A model generated the notes under the pieces. It made no database searches. It saw nothing but the letters and a program-made list of their open reading frames with translations, and was not told where the DNA came from. Below, in pieces: positions 8,334 to 15,150 of a stretch of 64,000 bases of DNA. Source of the DNA: a virus; IMG/VR virus record IMGVR_UViG_3300010397_000042, positions 1-64,000 of that record; one strand, written 5' to 3'. Every line of letters begins with the position of its first letter. The first letter of the stretch is position 1. The translations under genes were made by a program, and so were the position numbers.

Positions 8334-9040
8334 AGTTAGGTCTTATCTTTGCGTTCGTTCTTTCTTTGGCAGCATGTGTCACGCCATTAGACGTGGTTCC
8401 ACCGTCCGTTTCAAAGGCTCCTGTCTCGAAGGAGCAATCGGCTTTCAGTCTCAGATCAAAGACGGTAGCTCTGGTCCGGGGCACCGATGATGGTCCGGCA
8501 CCTTTTTGCACCGGGGTCTGGGTTACGCCGAGCACATTCCTGACCGCGCAGCACTGCGTCGACGAAGATAAGATGGGAGGGGTGTTCGTTTACACCTCCG
8601 AGAGTGACGTCTTCGGAAAGGGCGATCCTCATCCGAAGGCCAACATTCAAGTGCGACTAGCTTCACTAAAGAAGGTCGATGCGATTCACGACCTGGCGCT
8701 GCTGCATGCTCCCGATCCTCCCGAACAACACGGCATCGTCGAGACGGTGGCTAGCCGAGTTACCGCCGGTCAATTCGTTCAGACCATGGGGCACTCGATC
8801 GGACTCTGGTACAGCTACTCAAGCGGTGACGTAAGCGCGGTCCGATGGATCGATGCTGGTGACGGCAGCATGATGTACGTCCAGACCACCGTTCCAACCA
8901 GTCCGGGTAACAGCGGTGGTGGACTCTTCAACGAGAACCTCGAGCTCGTCGGGCTCTGTCACGGCACGGTGAAGCACGGTCAGAACATCAGCTTCTACGT
9001 TCACGCGCAGCACATCGCCGAGTTCTTGAAGGATAAATGA
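8330..9040 (+). CDS. Trypsin-like serine protease lipoprotein
   Basis: A 236-residue protein with a lipoprotein signal (LSLAAC, Cys16) and a complete S1-type triad: His75 in TAQHC, Asp121 in HDLALL, Ser195 in SPGNSGGG. Probably lipid-anchored in the outer or inner membrane and active outside the cytoplasm. The start overlaps the phosphoesterase stop. No PDZ domain follows, so it is not HtrA-like in full. Such exported proteases could act in lysis, superinfection exclusion or as lysogenic conversion factors; which one is not shown by sequence. Confidence 0.85.
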   Translation: MKLGLIFAFVLSLAACVTPLDVVPPSVSKAPVSKEQSAFSLRSKTVALVRGTDDGPAPFCTGVWVTPSTFLTAQHCVDEDKMGGVFVYTSESDVFGKGDPHPKANIQVRLASLKKVDAIHDLALLHAPDPPEQHGIVETVASRVTAGQFVQTMGHSIGLWYSYSSGDVSAVRWIDAGDGSMMYVQTTVPTSPGNSGGGLFNENLELVGLCHGTVKHGQNISFYVHAQHIAEFLKDK

Positions 9041-9216
9041 CGCCCGAGCAGTTCTGCTACTGGCTCCAAGGCTTCTTCGAGATGACCGGCGACAAGGCCA
9101 AGCTGTCGCCCGAGCAGGTCAAGATGGTCCGAGATCACCTTGCCATCGTCTTCAAAAAGGTGACGCCACCGCTCAAAACTGTCCGTCCATCAAGGTGGGA
9201 CGGGAAGCTCTGTTGA
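9037..9216 (+). CDS. Conserved small phage protein (59 aa)
   Basis: ATG overlapping the protease TGA. It starts MTPEQFCYWLQGFFEM and continues LSPEQVKMVRDHLAIVFKKVTP, a pattern I recognise from many phage genomes without a known function. Helical, probably cytoplasmic. Confidence 0.75.
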   Translation: MTPEQFCYWLQGFFEMTGDKAKLSPEQVKMVRDHLAIVFKKVTPPLKTVRPSRWDGKLC

Positions 9217-9262
9217 TTCGAACTCCGCGAGGTTTCCTCCTCCCTCGTGTTGAGTTCCTGGG

Positions 9263-9289
9263 ACCCCGGGGCCGAAAGGCTACCGGGGT
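9263..9289 (+). terminator. GC-rich hairpin, possible terminator
   Basis: ACCCCGG pairs with CCGGGGT around an inner GCC/GGC with a GAAA loop; followed by TTTCGGTCTTT, a weak T-run. Could end the late transcript, or shape the leader of the next gene. Confidence 0.4.
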
Positions 9290-9316
9290 TTCGGTCTTTG
9301 GAGGCGAAAGAAAACT

Positions 9317-9580
9317 ATGAGTACGTACGTCTATCCGTGTCATGTATGCGGCGAGGATCTGAGTCCCGGGTACTTCCACTACAAGATCGAAGTGAAAGGA
9401 AAGGTCGAGATGATCCACATCCCCTGTCTATCGAAGCTGGATCAAAATTCGATCACGTTGGTCCGCTACCGTGAGGGAGAAAACTCAACCCCGGACTCAA
9501 CCCCTGCTCAACCTCACGGGACGAAAACAGCGGGAACAGCGAAGGCAGTGAAGAGCCTTCGGAGCGACGAAACCCCCTAA
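9317..9580 (+). CDS. Small zinc-ribbon-like protein (87 aa)
   Basis: Good ribosome site GGAGG 12 bp before the ATG. Cys pairs CHVC and a downstream Cys (IPCLS) suggest a small zinc-binding N-terminal part; the C-terminal third is low-complexity Ser/Thr/Pro. Last plus-strand gene before the strand switch. Confidence 0.6.
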   Translation: MSTYVYPCHVCGEDLSPGYFHYKIEVKGKVEMIHIPCLSKLDQNSITLVRYREGENSTPDSTPAQPHGTKTAGTAKAVKSLRSDETP

Positions 9581-9643
9581 ATTCGGTGCCCAGAGACGGA
9601 ATCGAACCGCCGACACGGGGATTTTCAATCCTAAATTCAGTGC
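9576..9643. repeat. Direct repeats flanking the tRNA-Phe segment
   Basis: CCTAAATTCGGTGC (9576-9589) and CCTAAATTCAGTGC (9630-9643), 13 of 14 identical, 54 bp apart, one at each edge of the tRNA-like core. Possibly recombinase arm or exchange-related sites. Confidence 0.5.
9585..9631 (-). other. attP: Probable attP core: 3' half of a tRNA-Phe gene
   Basis: Read on the minus strand, this gives an anticodon loop TTGAAAA (anticodon GAA) with the complete 3' side of a bacterial tRNA-Phe: TCCCCGTGTC, T-arm GGCGG-TTCGATT-CCGTC, acceptor ...GGGCACC. The 5' half (acceptor, D-arm, 5' side of the anticodon stem) is not preserved beyond GGA. Conservation only from the anticodon loop to the 3' end is the usual form of an attP core matching a tRNA attB. 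An integrase gene lies 3.3 kb away and its operon reads towards this site. A decayed phage tRNA is the alternative. Confidence 0.6.
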
Positions 9644-9703
9644 ACCGATTCCAGCTAAAATGGCCGGAAAATGGCCACATTCAGTCTGGACTCACCCCCG
9701 GCT

Positions 9704-9901
9704 CTACCTCGACTTCCGAAGCGCATCTGCGATGCTGACGGCTTTTCCACCCCAGTTGAGCGCCAGGTTTTCCGCATGCACTCGACTGAACACTTCGGGT
9801 TCATCCGTATGCGTCCAGTGATAGCCGAGGCGCCCGCTTGTAAGACGCATCCCGTTACAGCGGTGCACGATGATCCAGGAGCCGTACTGATTCTTTCTCA
9901 C
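9704..9901 (-). CDS. Hypothetical protein (65 aa), last gene of the integrase operon
   Basis: GTG at 9901 chosen because GGAGGT lies 6 bp upstream; the longer frame to 9982 has no such site. Contains a DEPEVFSRVHAENLALNW stretch and basic N-terminus. No known domain. Confidence 0.6.
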   Translation of the reverse strand: MRKNQYGSWIIVHRCNGMRLTSGRLGYHWTHTDEPEVFSRVHAENLALNWGGKAVSIADALRKSR

Positions 9902-10018
9902 GGCTCTACCTCCAGATGCACCAAAACGCCGTACCAGGCCAGTCGTGCATTTCCACGCGGAGCTCGCTATAAGGATCGCCACGAAACGTCATATGCCATC
10001 GAAAATGGTGAACGCAGG

Positions 10019-10207
10019 TCATTCGAGCTCCTCGAGTTCGTCGATCGGGAGCCACTGCCAGCCGCAGGGTGTACCGAAGAAGGCCATCGGTTCGTCGTCG
10101 ATGATCTCCAGCTTGGTGACGGTGCCTTCCATGTCCTCCAGGGCGGCGATGAAACAGTAGCGTTTGTGGCTCTCCGCGGTGGGACGTACGCGACTACCGA
10201 TCTTCAT
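10019..10207 (-). CDS. Small hypothetical protein (62 aa)
   Basis: ATG overlaps the stop of the upstream gene. An SH3-like beta pattern (GSRVRP...GTVTKL) with an acidic C-terminal tail (IDELEELE). Unknown function. Confidence 0.65.
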   Translation of the reverse strand: MKIGSRVRPTAESHKRYCFIAALEDMEGTVTKLEIIDDEPMAFFGTPCGWQWLPIDELEELE

Positions 10208-10389
10208 TCCGAGTCCCCTCTCTGAACGAGGCGAAACATGCCTGCGGGTGCATAGTGGCGATCGCCAGCGTTGATGATCCCATCGGCGGAGATCTCTTTG
10301 ACGATCGTGATCTCGTCTGTCCAAGCTCGGCGATGTCGACGGACTACTAGATCGCCCAGCTTCGGTTCTTCACCTGTAGAGTACTTCAC
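10204..10389 (-). CDS. Small hypothetical protein (61 aa)
   Basis: GTG start overlapping the previous gene's TGA. The GDLVVRR...ITIVKEI pattern resembles the small beta-barrel proteins common in phages. No function can be named. Confidence 0.65.
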   Translation of the reverse strand: MKYSTGEEPKLGDLVVRRHRRAWTDEITIVKEISADGIINAGDRHYAPAGMFRLVQRGDSE

Positions 10390-10523
10390 GTAAACTCCGC
10401 GTCCCCTCTCTGGCTGGGAGTCACCGCCTGCCAGCGCATGGTTCTATGGAACTGCGAACGGCGGCACCTTCCGGTCCGCCGCCCATCATCGTCGAGCTCG
10501 TACTCGATAGCTGGCTTCTTCAT
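10386..10523 (-). CDS. Small basic protein (45 aa)
   Basis: Short frame starting MKKPAIEYELDDD and then Arg-rich. Its ATG overlaps the upstream TGA and its TGA overlaps the downstream GTG, which is why I accept it despite its size. Confidence 0.55.
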   Translation of the reverse strand: MKKPAIEYELDDDGRRTGRCRRSQFHRTMRWQAVTPSQRGDAEFT

Positions 10524-10777
10524 CAGTGGCCTCGCCGGTCGCAACTGGGGCACATGGGGTCTCTGCAGATGGGCCGTACCCGCCCGCCCAGCCTAACGAC
10601 TCGAGCATGTCGACCGTCAACTTCGCGAATCACACGAGCTAGTAAATGGACCAATCCTCGGTCGCTCCAACAAAGAGCTTCCGAACGACGCCGGGTGGTT
10701 GTGATATCGCCACCTGCGTACGAGTTCACGTAGGGTCCAGTACCGCGGCGCTTGCCAATCCGGATGTAGAACTTCAT
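10523..10777 (-). CDS. Hypothetical protein with C-terminal CxxC (84 aa)
   Basis: Basic, with CRDPMCPSC near the C-terminus, probably a small zinc knuckle. Coupled to both neighbours by ATGA overlaps. Function unknown. Confidence 0.6.
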   Translation of the reverse strand: MKFYIRIGKRRGTGPYVNSYAGGDITTTRRRSEALCWSDRGLVHLLARVIREVDGRHARVVRLGGRVRPICRDPMCPSCDRRGH

Positions 10778-11169
10778 AAAGCGGTGTCTCCCGGGACGTG
10801 AAGCCAGACGTGACCGTTCACCAGGTCCCAGACCTTGCGTTCGTAATCGGAGTACTGAACTCGCTCCACGACGGACGGAAACATTTTGAGGAGCTCCGGA
10901 GTGATCTGGACGGGTTCGTAGGGCATGAGCGTTACGATTTCATTCCCGGTCCAGTAGAACATGATGTTGTTCAGTCCCTGCCAGGCGGGATGATTTCGGT
11001 CCTTCAGGTATTCGAAGGCTTCCGCCATCGATCGCACCTCAACCGGTGCCTTGATGTCTTCGTGATAGAGGAACCATCGGTTGTATGTGACGCGGATGGA
11101 GTCAAACCCAGTGGCTTCCAGGGAGTACTCCCAGCGGAACTTCTTCGGCTCCCAAGTTACGATCTTCAT
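10774..11169 (-). CDS. Hypothetical protein (131 aa)
   Basis: Trp/Tyr-rich soluble protein, alpha/beta in appearance, no recognisable motif. ATGA coupled to the genes on both sides in the integrase operon. Confidence 0.65.
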   Translation of the reverse strand: MKIVTWEPKKFRWEYSLEATGFDSIRVTYNRWFLYHEDIKAPVEVRSMAEAFEYLKDRNHPAWQGLNNIMFYWTGNEIVTLMPYEPVQITPELLKMFPSVVERVQYSDYERKVWDLVNGHVWLHVPGDTAL

Positions 11170-11303
11170 TTCTTAGCCTTCGCTAGTTCGAGGGTATCGG
11201 CTACCAAATCGTTCCATCGTGTCTGAAGGTCGCTTGGGAGGTGCTCCCAAGGAGGGAGTTGTTCGCCGGATCGAAAGTACTCGTATAGATCTCGTCCGCT
11301 CAT
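11166..11303 (-). CDS. Small hypothetical protein (45 aa)
   Basis: Starts MSGRDLYEYFRSGEQLPPWE and ends in a Lys/Ala helix; the stop overlaps the downstream ATG. Too short for the usual gene cut-off but consistent with operon coupling. Confidence 0.6.
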   Translation of the reverse strand: MSGRDLYEYFRSGEQLPPWEHLPSDLQTRWNDLVADTLELAKAKK

Positions 11304-11306
11304 TTC

Positions 11307-12161
11307 TTAGCCTCCGCTTGCATGCCCATGGACGGGACACGCTTCATCGGGTATGCGCCGGTCGCTCGGCACGAACCCGCCGGCGCAGTCTTGTTCGTAC
11401 GTGCAGGTACAAAGCGCGTTAGCCAGCTCGGCGAGCACCGCGACGAAACCGTGCTTGAATGCAACCAACCCGTAGCGCTCGGCTTCGTTCACCACCTCAC
11501 GCGCCGCCTCGGCGACCTTCCGGAGCGCCAGCACCTCGTGGACGTAGTCTCGGAGCTCGTTCAGGGCGTACCCGCACTCTCCGCACGGCTCGTTCCCCAG
11601 ATCTTCGAAGTGCGACACCAGCTCCGACATCGACCGGATAGGTTTCGGCGTTGCCCTCTCTCGGCGTCGATCGGCAGCAACCTTGCGAGCAAGCCGACGC
11701 ACTTCCGTACCGGCGTAGTGCTCCGCCGTATCGAGCAGCTCTTTGAGCAAAAGGGCGTCGACCGAGACGCGATCCGGCGTTGACTCGTTGGAGGCTCGCT
11801 CGCGGCGAACCCTTTCCTCCCTCGACTTGGTGACCTCGTCAGCTAGAGCACGCACTTCATTGACAACGCAGCCCATGCTGTAGCCCTTCTGGCCCAGCGC
11901 AGTCATGATGATGTCCCGAACGAGACGCCAAGGATTCTCGTCGTGGACCTCACCGCAAGCCCCGTGAGGCTTCGCTTCGGCGGAGCGTGGCGCATCGGCG
12001 AAGTAGGCTGCACATGCTCCGTCTTCGCTGTTCGTGACGGCATTCCCCGGATGTTTCAGCATTCTGTCGGGCATCCGCCACTCGTCCGCACCGAACTTTC
12101 GGACTGAGCATCGCTTCGAGTGTCCCTCAGCCATGCCGCAGTAGGCACACACGTCGCTCAT
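11307..12161 (-). CDS. Cys-rich hypothetical protein with a paralogue at 51.6-52.4 kb
   Basis: A 284-residue protein with an N-terminal CAYCGMAEGHSKRC zinc-like motif, an internal CGECGY and a C-terminal Cys/His cluster (CTCTYEQDC...CPVH). It shares RRRERATP and ALRKVAE blocks with the gene at 51621-52442, and a stretch of more than 20 bp is identical between the two (near 11650 and 51895). The ATG at 12161 is preferred, overlapping the upstream stop. Role unknown; the shared core suggests duplication within the genome. Confidence 0.65.
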   Translation of the reverse strand: MSDVCAYCGMAEGHSKRCSVRKFGADEWRMPDRMLKHPGNAVTNSEDGACAAYFADAPRSAEAKPHGACGEVHDENPWRLVRDIIMTALGQKGYSMGCVVNEVRALADEVTKSREERVRRERASNESTPDRVSVDALLLKELLDTAEHYAGTEVRRLARKVAADRRRERATPKPIRSMSELVSHFEDLGNEPCGECGYALNELRDYVHEVLALRKVAEAAREVVNEAERYGLVAFKHGFVAVLAELANALCTCTYEQDCAGGFVPSDRRIPDEACPVHGHASGG

Positions 12162-12289
12162 TCTTCGGCCTCGAGCTCGACGATTCGATTCTGTAGTTGT
12201 TGACACCAGTGGCGCAGATCATCCATCTCTCGCCGGACACGCTGCAACTCATCGTACAGACGCCAGTAGTCGTCATCCCTCGTGCTCAT
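12158..12289 (-). CDS. Small coiled-coil protein (43 aa)
   Basis: Charged heptad-like helix (LYDELQRVRREMDDLRHW...LQNRIVELEAEE) with coupled start and stop. Unknown role. Confidence 0.6.
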   Translation of the reverse strand: MSTRDDDYWRLYDELQRVRREMDDLRHWCQQLQNRIVELEAEE

Positions 12290-12474
12290 CGGCGGTACAG
12301 CCCTTCGCCATGGCCACCAACGTTGGCGAGCATGGGCAGGATCGCGGCGAGCGTCTGATGCCACCATGGATGACCCGGGGCCATCCAACTAAGTGCCACA
12401 TATATTCCGGTATACACCGAGGTCTCGCCGACGAACTTCCAGAACAAGCGAGACGTGAAGATCTTCTCAATCAT
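12286..12474 (-). CDS. Small membrane protein (62 aa)
   Basis: Two moderately hydrophobic segments (about residues 17-30 and 39-52) after a charged N-terminus. Resembles short phage membrane proteins, sometimes holin-like; its place in the integrase operon argues against a lysis role. Coupled by ATGA overlaps. Confidence 0.55.
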   Translation of the reverse strand: MIEKIFTSRLFWKFVGETSVYTGIYVALSWMAPGHPWWHQTLAAILPMLANVGGHGEGLYRR

Positions 12475-12728
12475 CGGGCGAACACTCGATTCTGGGCTGC
12501 CACATAGTCTGGGTTGGTCACCTCTCGAAACTCGCCCTTCTCGAGCATGCGATCGACGCAAGCGAGCATCAGCCAACTGTCTCCGGTCGTGCCGCAGATG
12601 GCCGAACCCATGGTGAATGCACCCGCCTTCCGCAGGAGATCCTTCACCCGATCTCGAATCTCGATGTACATGTTGAGCCCCTCCTCAGTGAAGAGTCGCT
12701 CCTTCTCGTTTGGATACTTGTAGCTCAT
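12471..12728 (-). CDS. Conserved-type hypothetical protein (85 aa)
   Basis: Helical protein with GLNMYIEIRDRVKDLLRKAGAF and a C-terminal VAAQNRVF stretch. ATG at 12728 overlaps the upstream stop. No function known to me. Confidence 0.65.
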   Translation of the reverse strand: MSYKYPNEKERLFTEEGLNMYIEIRDRVKDLLRKAGAFTMGSAICGTTGDSWLMLACVDRMLEKGEFREVTNPDYVAAQNRVFAR

Positions 12729-12916
12729 CGGGGGATGATCCTCCCTTTGGTGATGTTCATCTTCTCGTCGAGCTCGAACTCGAGCGATGCGTACTCTCCG
12801 TACTCGAACCACTTCTCATCTTCTTCCTCGGACATGCCGAAGTGGTCGATAACCTCGTTCCACATGTCCGGGTCTTTGATGTCCTCGAGTACAACCTTGA
12901 TCGTCTTCTTCTTCAT
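12725..12916 (-). CDS. Small acidic protein (63 aa)
   Basis: Starts MKKKTIKVVLEDIKD, then strongly acidic. The small, coupled gene immediately downstream of the integrase could be a modulator, but nothing in the sequence shows it. Confidence 0.6.
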   Translation of the reverse strand: MKKKTIKVVLEDIKDPDMWNEVIDHFGMSEEEDEKWFEYGEYASLEFELDEKMNITKGRIIPR

Positions 12917-14154
12917 ACAGCCCTCAAGTGCCTCGGCTTAGGTACCTTCTCGAGCACCGCTTCAATCAACGGGGAGACGTCCGAGGCCTTCCTCTTCCCG
13001 TAGACCTGTTTCAACATTCGATCGTCTGAGTGTCCCATCAGCGGGTACGCAAGCTCGTAGGGGACGCCTGCCTGCATCAGCCATTGGGCAAATGTGCGGC
13101 GTAGGTCGGTTGGGCAGAAAGGCTCGAACACCGGAACCTTCTTGCACTCGGGACACTTCGGATCCCGACATGGCGTTCCCATGGTCTGAGAGGTGCCCCG
13201 AACCAAGCTGTTACCGCTCCTCCACCAGAGATTCTTGCTCTGCTCGCAGTCCTTGCACATCGACAGGTAAGCGCAGGCGATCAGGATGTCGCGTCTTACG
13301 TTGCCCCACGCGGCGAAGAGTGAGTCGTTCTTCCCGTCGGCGTTCCGCATGGCCCGCTCAAACAGGTGACGGCGATCGCTGGGGACGATGAACGTTCGAT
13401 CTCGGAGCTCGCGCTTCGTACCTCGGATGTGAACCTCGAACGTCTCCATGTTCATCTCAGATCGCTTGGAGTGCGCCACCTCGCTCGGGTAGGTCGATCC
13501 GGTCGAGACGATGAAGTCCAAGACACCGCCCTTCGCTGCCGATCGGTTCGCGTACCACCATCGCATAAACCGGTCGTACTCCTCTCGAGTCAGCCACCGT
13601 TCTCTAGGTACATAGAGAGCCTGGAAGTCTTCCGGCTTCATCTCGGTGACGGAGCCGCAACTCACTCCGTCCCGCTTCGCCATCTTCATCGCCATACTCA
13701 GGGCGGTGAGCTCCTTCCCGATGGTGTTGCCTTTGGTTCCCTCGTCGGTTCGCTGCTGAATGTACTGTCGTATCGTTTCTGGAGTGATCCCAGATAGGAG
13801 TAGATTCGGTCCCAATACACGGACAAGGACACCGCTCTTTTTCTCGTAGAACTTGATCGTGTCTTCCGCGAGCTTCTTTCGGGAGGGGTCATTGTTCTTA
13901 CGATTGCTCTTCAACCATTCGATCCGGTTGAGGAGAGCGGTGTTGAGGGTGCGCTCCTTTTTCTCGGAGCCGTCCACAGGATTCTTTCGGACCCGCTCGA
14001 GGTAGACGCGGTGGGCGGCGACATCGTCGCGCTGTCCGGTGCTCTCTCGGATGTGCCGTCCCCCCTTCGGATTCGGGAGCTGCATCCACCAGATCGTCGA
14101 GCCCGGGTACTTGAAGAGCTCTGGGTAGCGCTGATGCCGGATGTAGCCTGACAT
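12913..14154 (-). CDS. int: Tyrosine recombinase (integrase) with altered active site and zinc insert
   Basis: A 413-residue integrase. N-terminal arm-binding region (MSGYIRHQRYPELFKYPGST), SAM-like core, then the catalytic domain. Box I reads TGSTYPSEVAHSKRSEMN, where the usual TGxRxSE Arg is absent. The beta-hairpin Lys is present (RGTKRELRDRTF), box II reads LRRTFAQW with Arg but not the usual HxLR His, and MGHSDDRMLKQVYGK supplies box III His and the nucleophile Tyr. Between the hairpin and box II is an insert with two Cys clusters (CKDC, CRDPKCPEC), a probable zinc finger. ATG at 14154 follows AAGGAG. Recombines attP and attB if still active. Confidence 0.75.
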   Translation of the reverse strand: MSGYIRHQRYPELFKYPGSTIWWMQLPNPKGGRHIRESTGQRDDVAAHRVYLERVRKNPVDGSEKKERTLNTALLNRIEWLKSNRKNNDPSRKKLAEDTIKFYEKKSGVLVRVLGPNLLLSGITPETIRQYIQQRTDEGTKGNTIGKELTALSMAMKMAKRDGVSCGSVTEMKPEDFQALYVPRERWLTREEYDRFMRWWYANRSAAKGGVLDFIVSTGSTYPSEVAHSKRSEMNMETFEVHIRGTKRELRDRTFIVPSDRRHLFERAMRNADGKNDSLFAAWGNVRRDILIACAYLSMCKDCEQSKNLWWRSGNSLVRGTSQTMGTPCRDPKCPECKKVPVFEPFCPTDLRRTFAQWLMQAGVPYELAYPLMGHSDDRMLKQVYGKRKASDVSPLIEAVLEKVPKPRHLRAV

Positions 14155-14306
14155 GTTCGAGACTCCTTCCACTGTTCGAAGGCCTCACGTGAAACGCGAA
14201 TGGACCTCCCCGACACGAGGCGTGTGCACTCGCGAGCGATCTCATACGCGCGCGTCAAGCTAACGCAAAGCTCTTTCGAGATATCCTTTGCAGTCAAGTA
14301 CTGCAT
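13911..14306 (-). CDS. xis: Excisionase-like HTH protein, heavily overlapping the integrase
   Basis: The first ~50 residues (MQYLTAKDISKELCVSLTRAY...SGRSIRVSREAFEQWKES) form a typical MerR/excisionase HTH that binds bent DNA at att sites. The frame then continues for ~80 Ser/Arg-rich low-complexity residues inside the integrase gene. This tail is probably a read-on shadow, or the real product is a shift into the integrase frame at AAGGAGT near 14166. The HTH part is solid; the 3' limit is not. Confidence 0.55.
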   Translation of the reverse strand: MQYLTAKDISKELCVSLTRAYEIARECTRLVSGRSIRVSREAFEQWKESRTCQATSGISATQSSSSTRARRSGGCSSRIRRGDGTSERAPDSATMSPPTASTSSGSERILWTAPRKRSAPSTPLSSTGSNG

Positions 14307-14383
14307 TTGAACGCGTATACGATTACAGAAAGTCCTACAATCACCCAAAGAGTCGCGCAAACATATACGATTGATGTAAACAT
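14294..14383 (-). CDS. 29-residue single-TM peptide
   Basis: AGGAGT 6 bp before the ATG; product is essentially one membrane helix (IVYVCATLWVIVGLSVIVYAF) and overlaps the xis start by 13 bp. The start lies 13 bp after a tRNA-like element. Confidence 0.5.
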   Translation of the reverse strand: MFTSIVYVCATLWVIVGLSVIVYAFKCST

Positions 14384-14395
14384 TATTTACTCCTA

Positions 14396-14490
14396 GGTGA
14401 TTCGGCAGGACTCGAACCTGCACCTGGTGTTGCGTCTGCCAATTGCGCGCGGATCTCGTTAGCAAGACGAGTCCGTCACCCACGAATCAC
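14396..14490 (-). tRNA. tRNA-like element with abnormal arm order
   Basis: Perfect 8-bp acceptor GTGATTCG/CGAATCAC and a perfect T-arm GCAGG-TTCGAGT-CCTGC. The interior is odd: a 5-bp stem with 7-nt loop (CTCGT-CTTGCTA-ACGAG) precedes a D-arm-like GCG-CAATTGGCAGA-CGC, and position 37 of the loop would be T. No CCA is encoded. It could be a class II tRNA with a shrunken D-arm and long variable arm, or a decayed tRNA. Amino-acid identity is not assigned. Confidence 0.4.
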
Positions 14491-14566
14491 TCAGTATCGA
14501 ATCCGATCCAGTGAGCACCAGTGCCTCGATACCTCTGGACGTCGCTGCTCAATCGCTAAGTCCATA

Positions 14567-14639
14567 GGACAGATCGCGGACTCGAACCGCTGCCGAAGGA
14601 GGGCGACTCCCCGTTCAGAACCCCTCTGATCAATCTGTC
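14567..14639 (-). tRNA. tRNA-like element with a 7-bp acceptor and T-arm
   Basis: Acceptor GACAGAT/ATCTGTC is perfect and the T-arm is GCGG-TTCGAGT-CCGC. A D-arm-like TCAGA/TCTGA stem and a GGGGA/TCCTT stem enclosing GTCGCCC fill the middle. The loop nucleotide at 37 would be C and no CCA is encoded, so a functional identity (nominal anticodon CGC) is doubtful. Confidence 0.4.
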
Positions 14640-14701
14640 AAAAAGGGGCGACCTCTCCGTCACCCTCCACCACGCCAATCAAGTACCATTACCCAATTAG
14701 C

Positions 14702-15044
14702 GGTGGACAAGTCGGGAATCGAACCCGAGTCCGAAAAACATCCTCATTCCCTTCATTCACGTGCGTAGCCTCTGTTGTAGCCAGAGGCAGCATTCATGAC
14801 GGTCTACGTCGGTGTCATGCAGACGACCCTGAAACAACCACGACTCGGGTCATCCGTGGCGATTGCCCTATAGGTTTACCCTGGAGCGATACTAGGGCGA
14901 TATGTGCTCCAGAGTCCTCACTCAGGCCGCAGCCTGGAGCTCGGGGATTGCGTTATCGTTCGCAGTTACGTTTCCCGATTGAAGAGGTCGGGGCTCTTGC
15001 ACGCAGAGTCTGATTCCATTCTCCGTCGAAACCATTGCTTGCCC
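14702..15044 (-). ncRNA. ssrA: tmRNA (transfer-messenger RNA)
   Basis: The 5' end GGGCAAGCAATGGTTTCGAC carries the conserved GGTTTCGACGG segment, and the 3' end has TTTTTCGGACTCGGG and a TTCGATT T-loop ending in GTCCACC. The termini pair GGGCAAG with CTTGTCC (7 bp, one G-U). The tag frame starts at a GCG codon at 14963 after CGTAACT and reads ANDNAIPELQAAA then TGA at 14922-14924. Length is about 343 nt before CCA completion (final A not encoded). It rescues stalled ribosomes and tags nascent proteins for proteolysis. Phage-encoded tmRNA is known but uncommon. Confidence 0.9.
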
Positions 15045-15150
15045 TAATGCAGCCGCCGTTGGGACCGGCGCAGCTCTTTCGAGCAACGTTCCCGTTTCGG
15101 TCATTCAAGCTACCCCGACCGGCCGCATGGGTAGCACTGCTAACTTCTAA

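Noticed and set aside
14922-15104. 60-codon minus ORF ending ANDNAIPELQAAA
   Set aside because: Only the last 13 codons are meaningful, as the tmRNA tag; the rest is the 5' part of the RNA.
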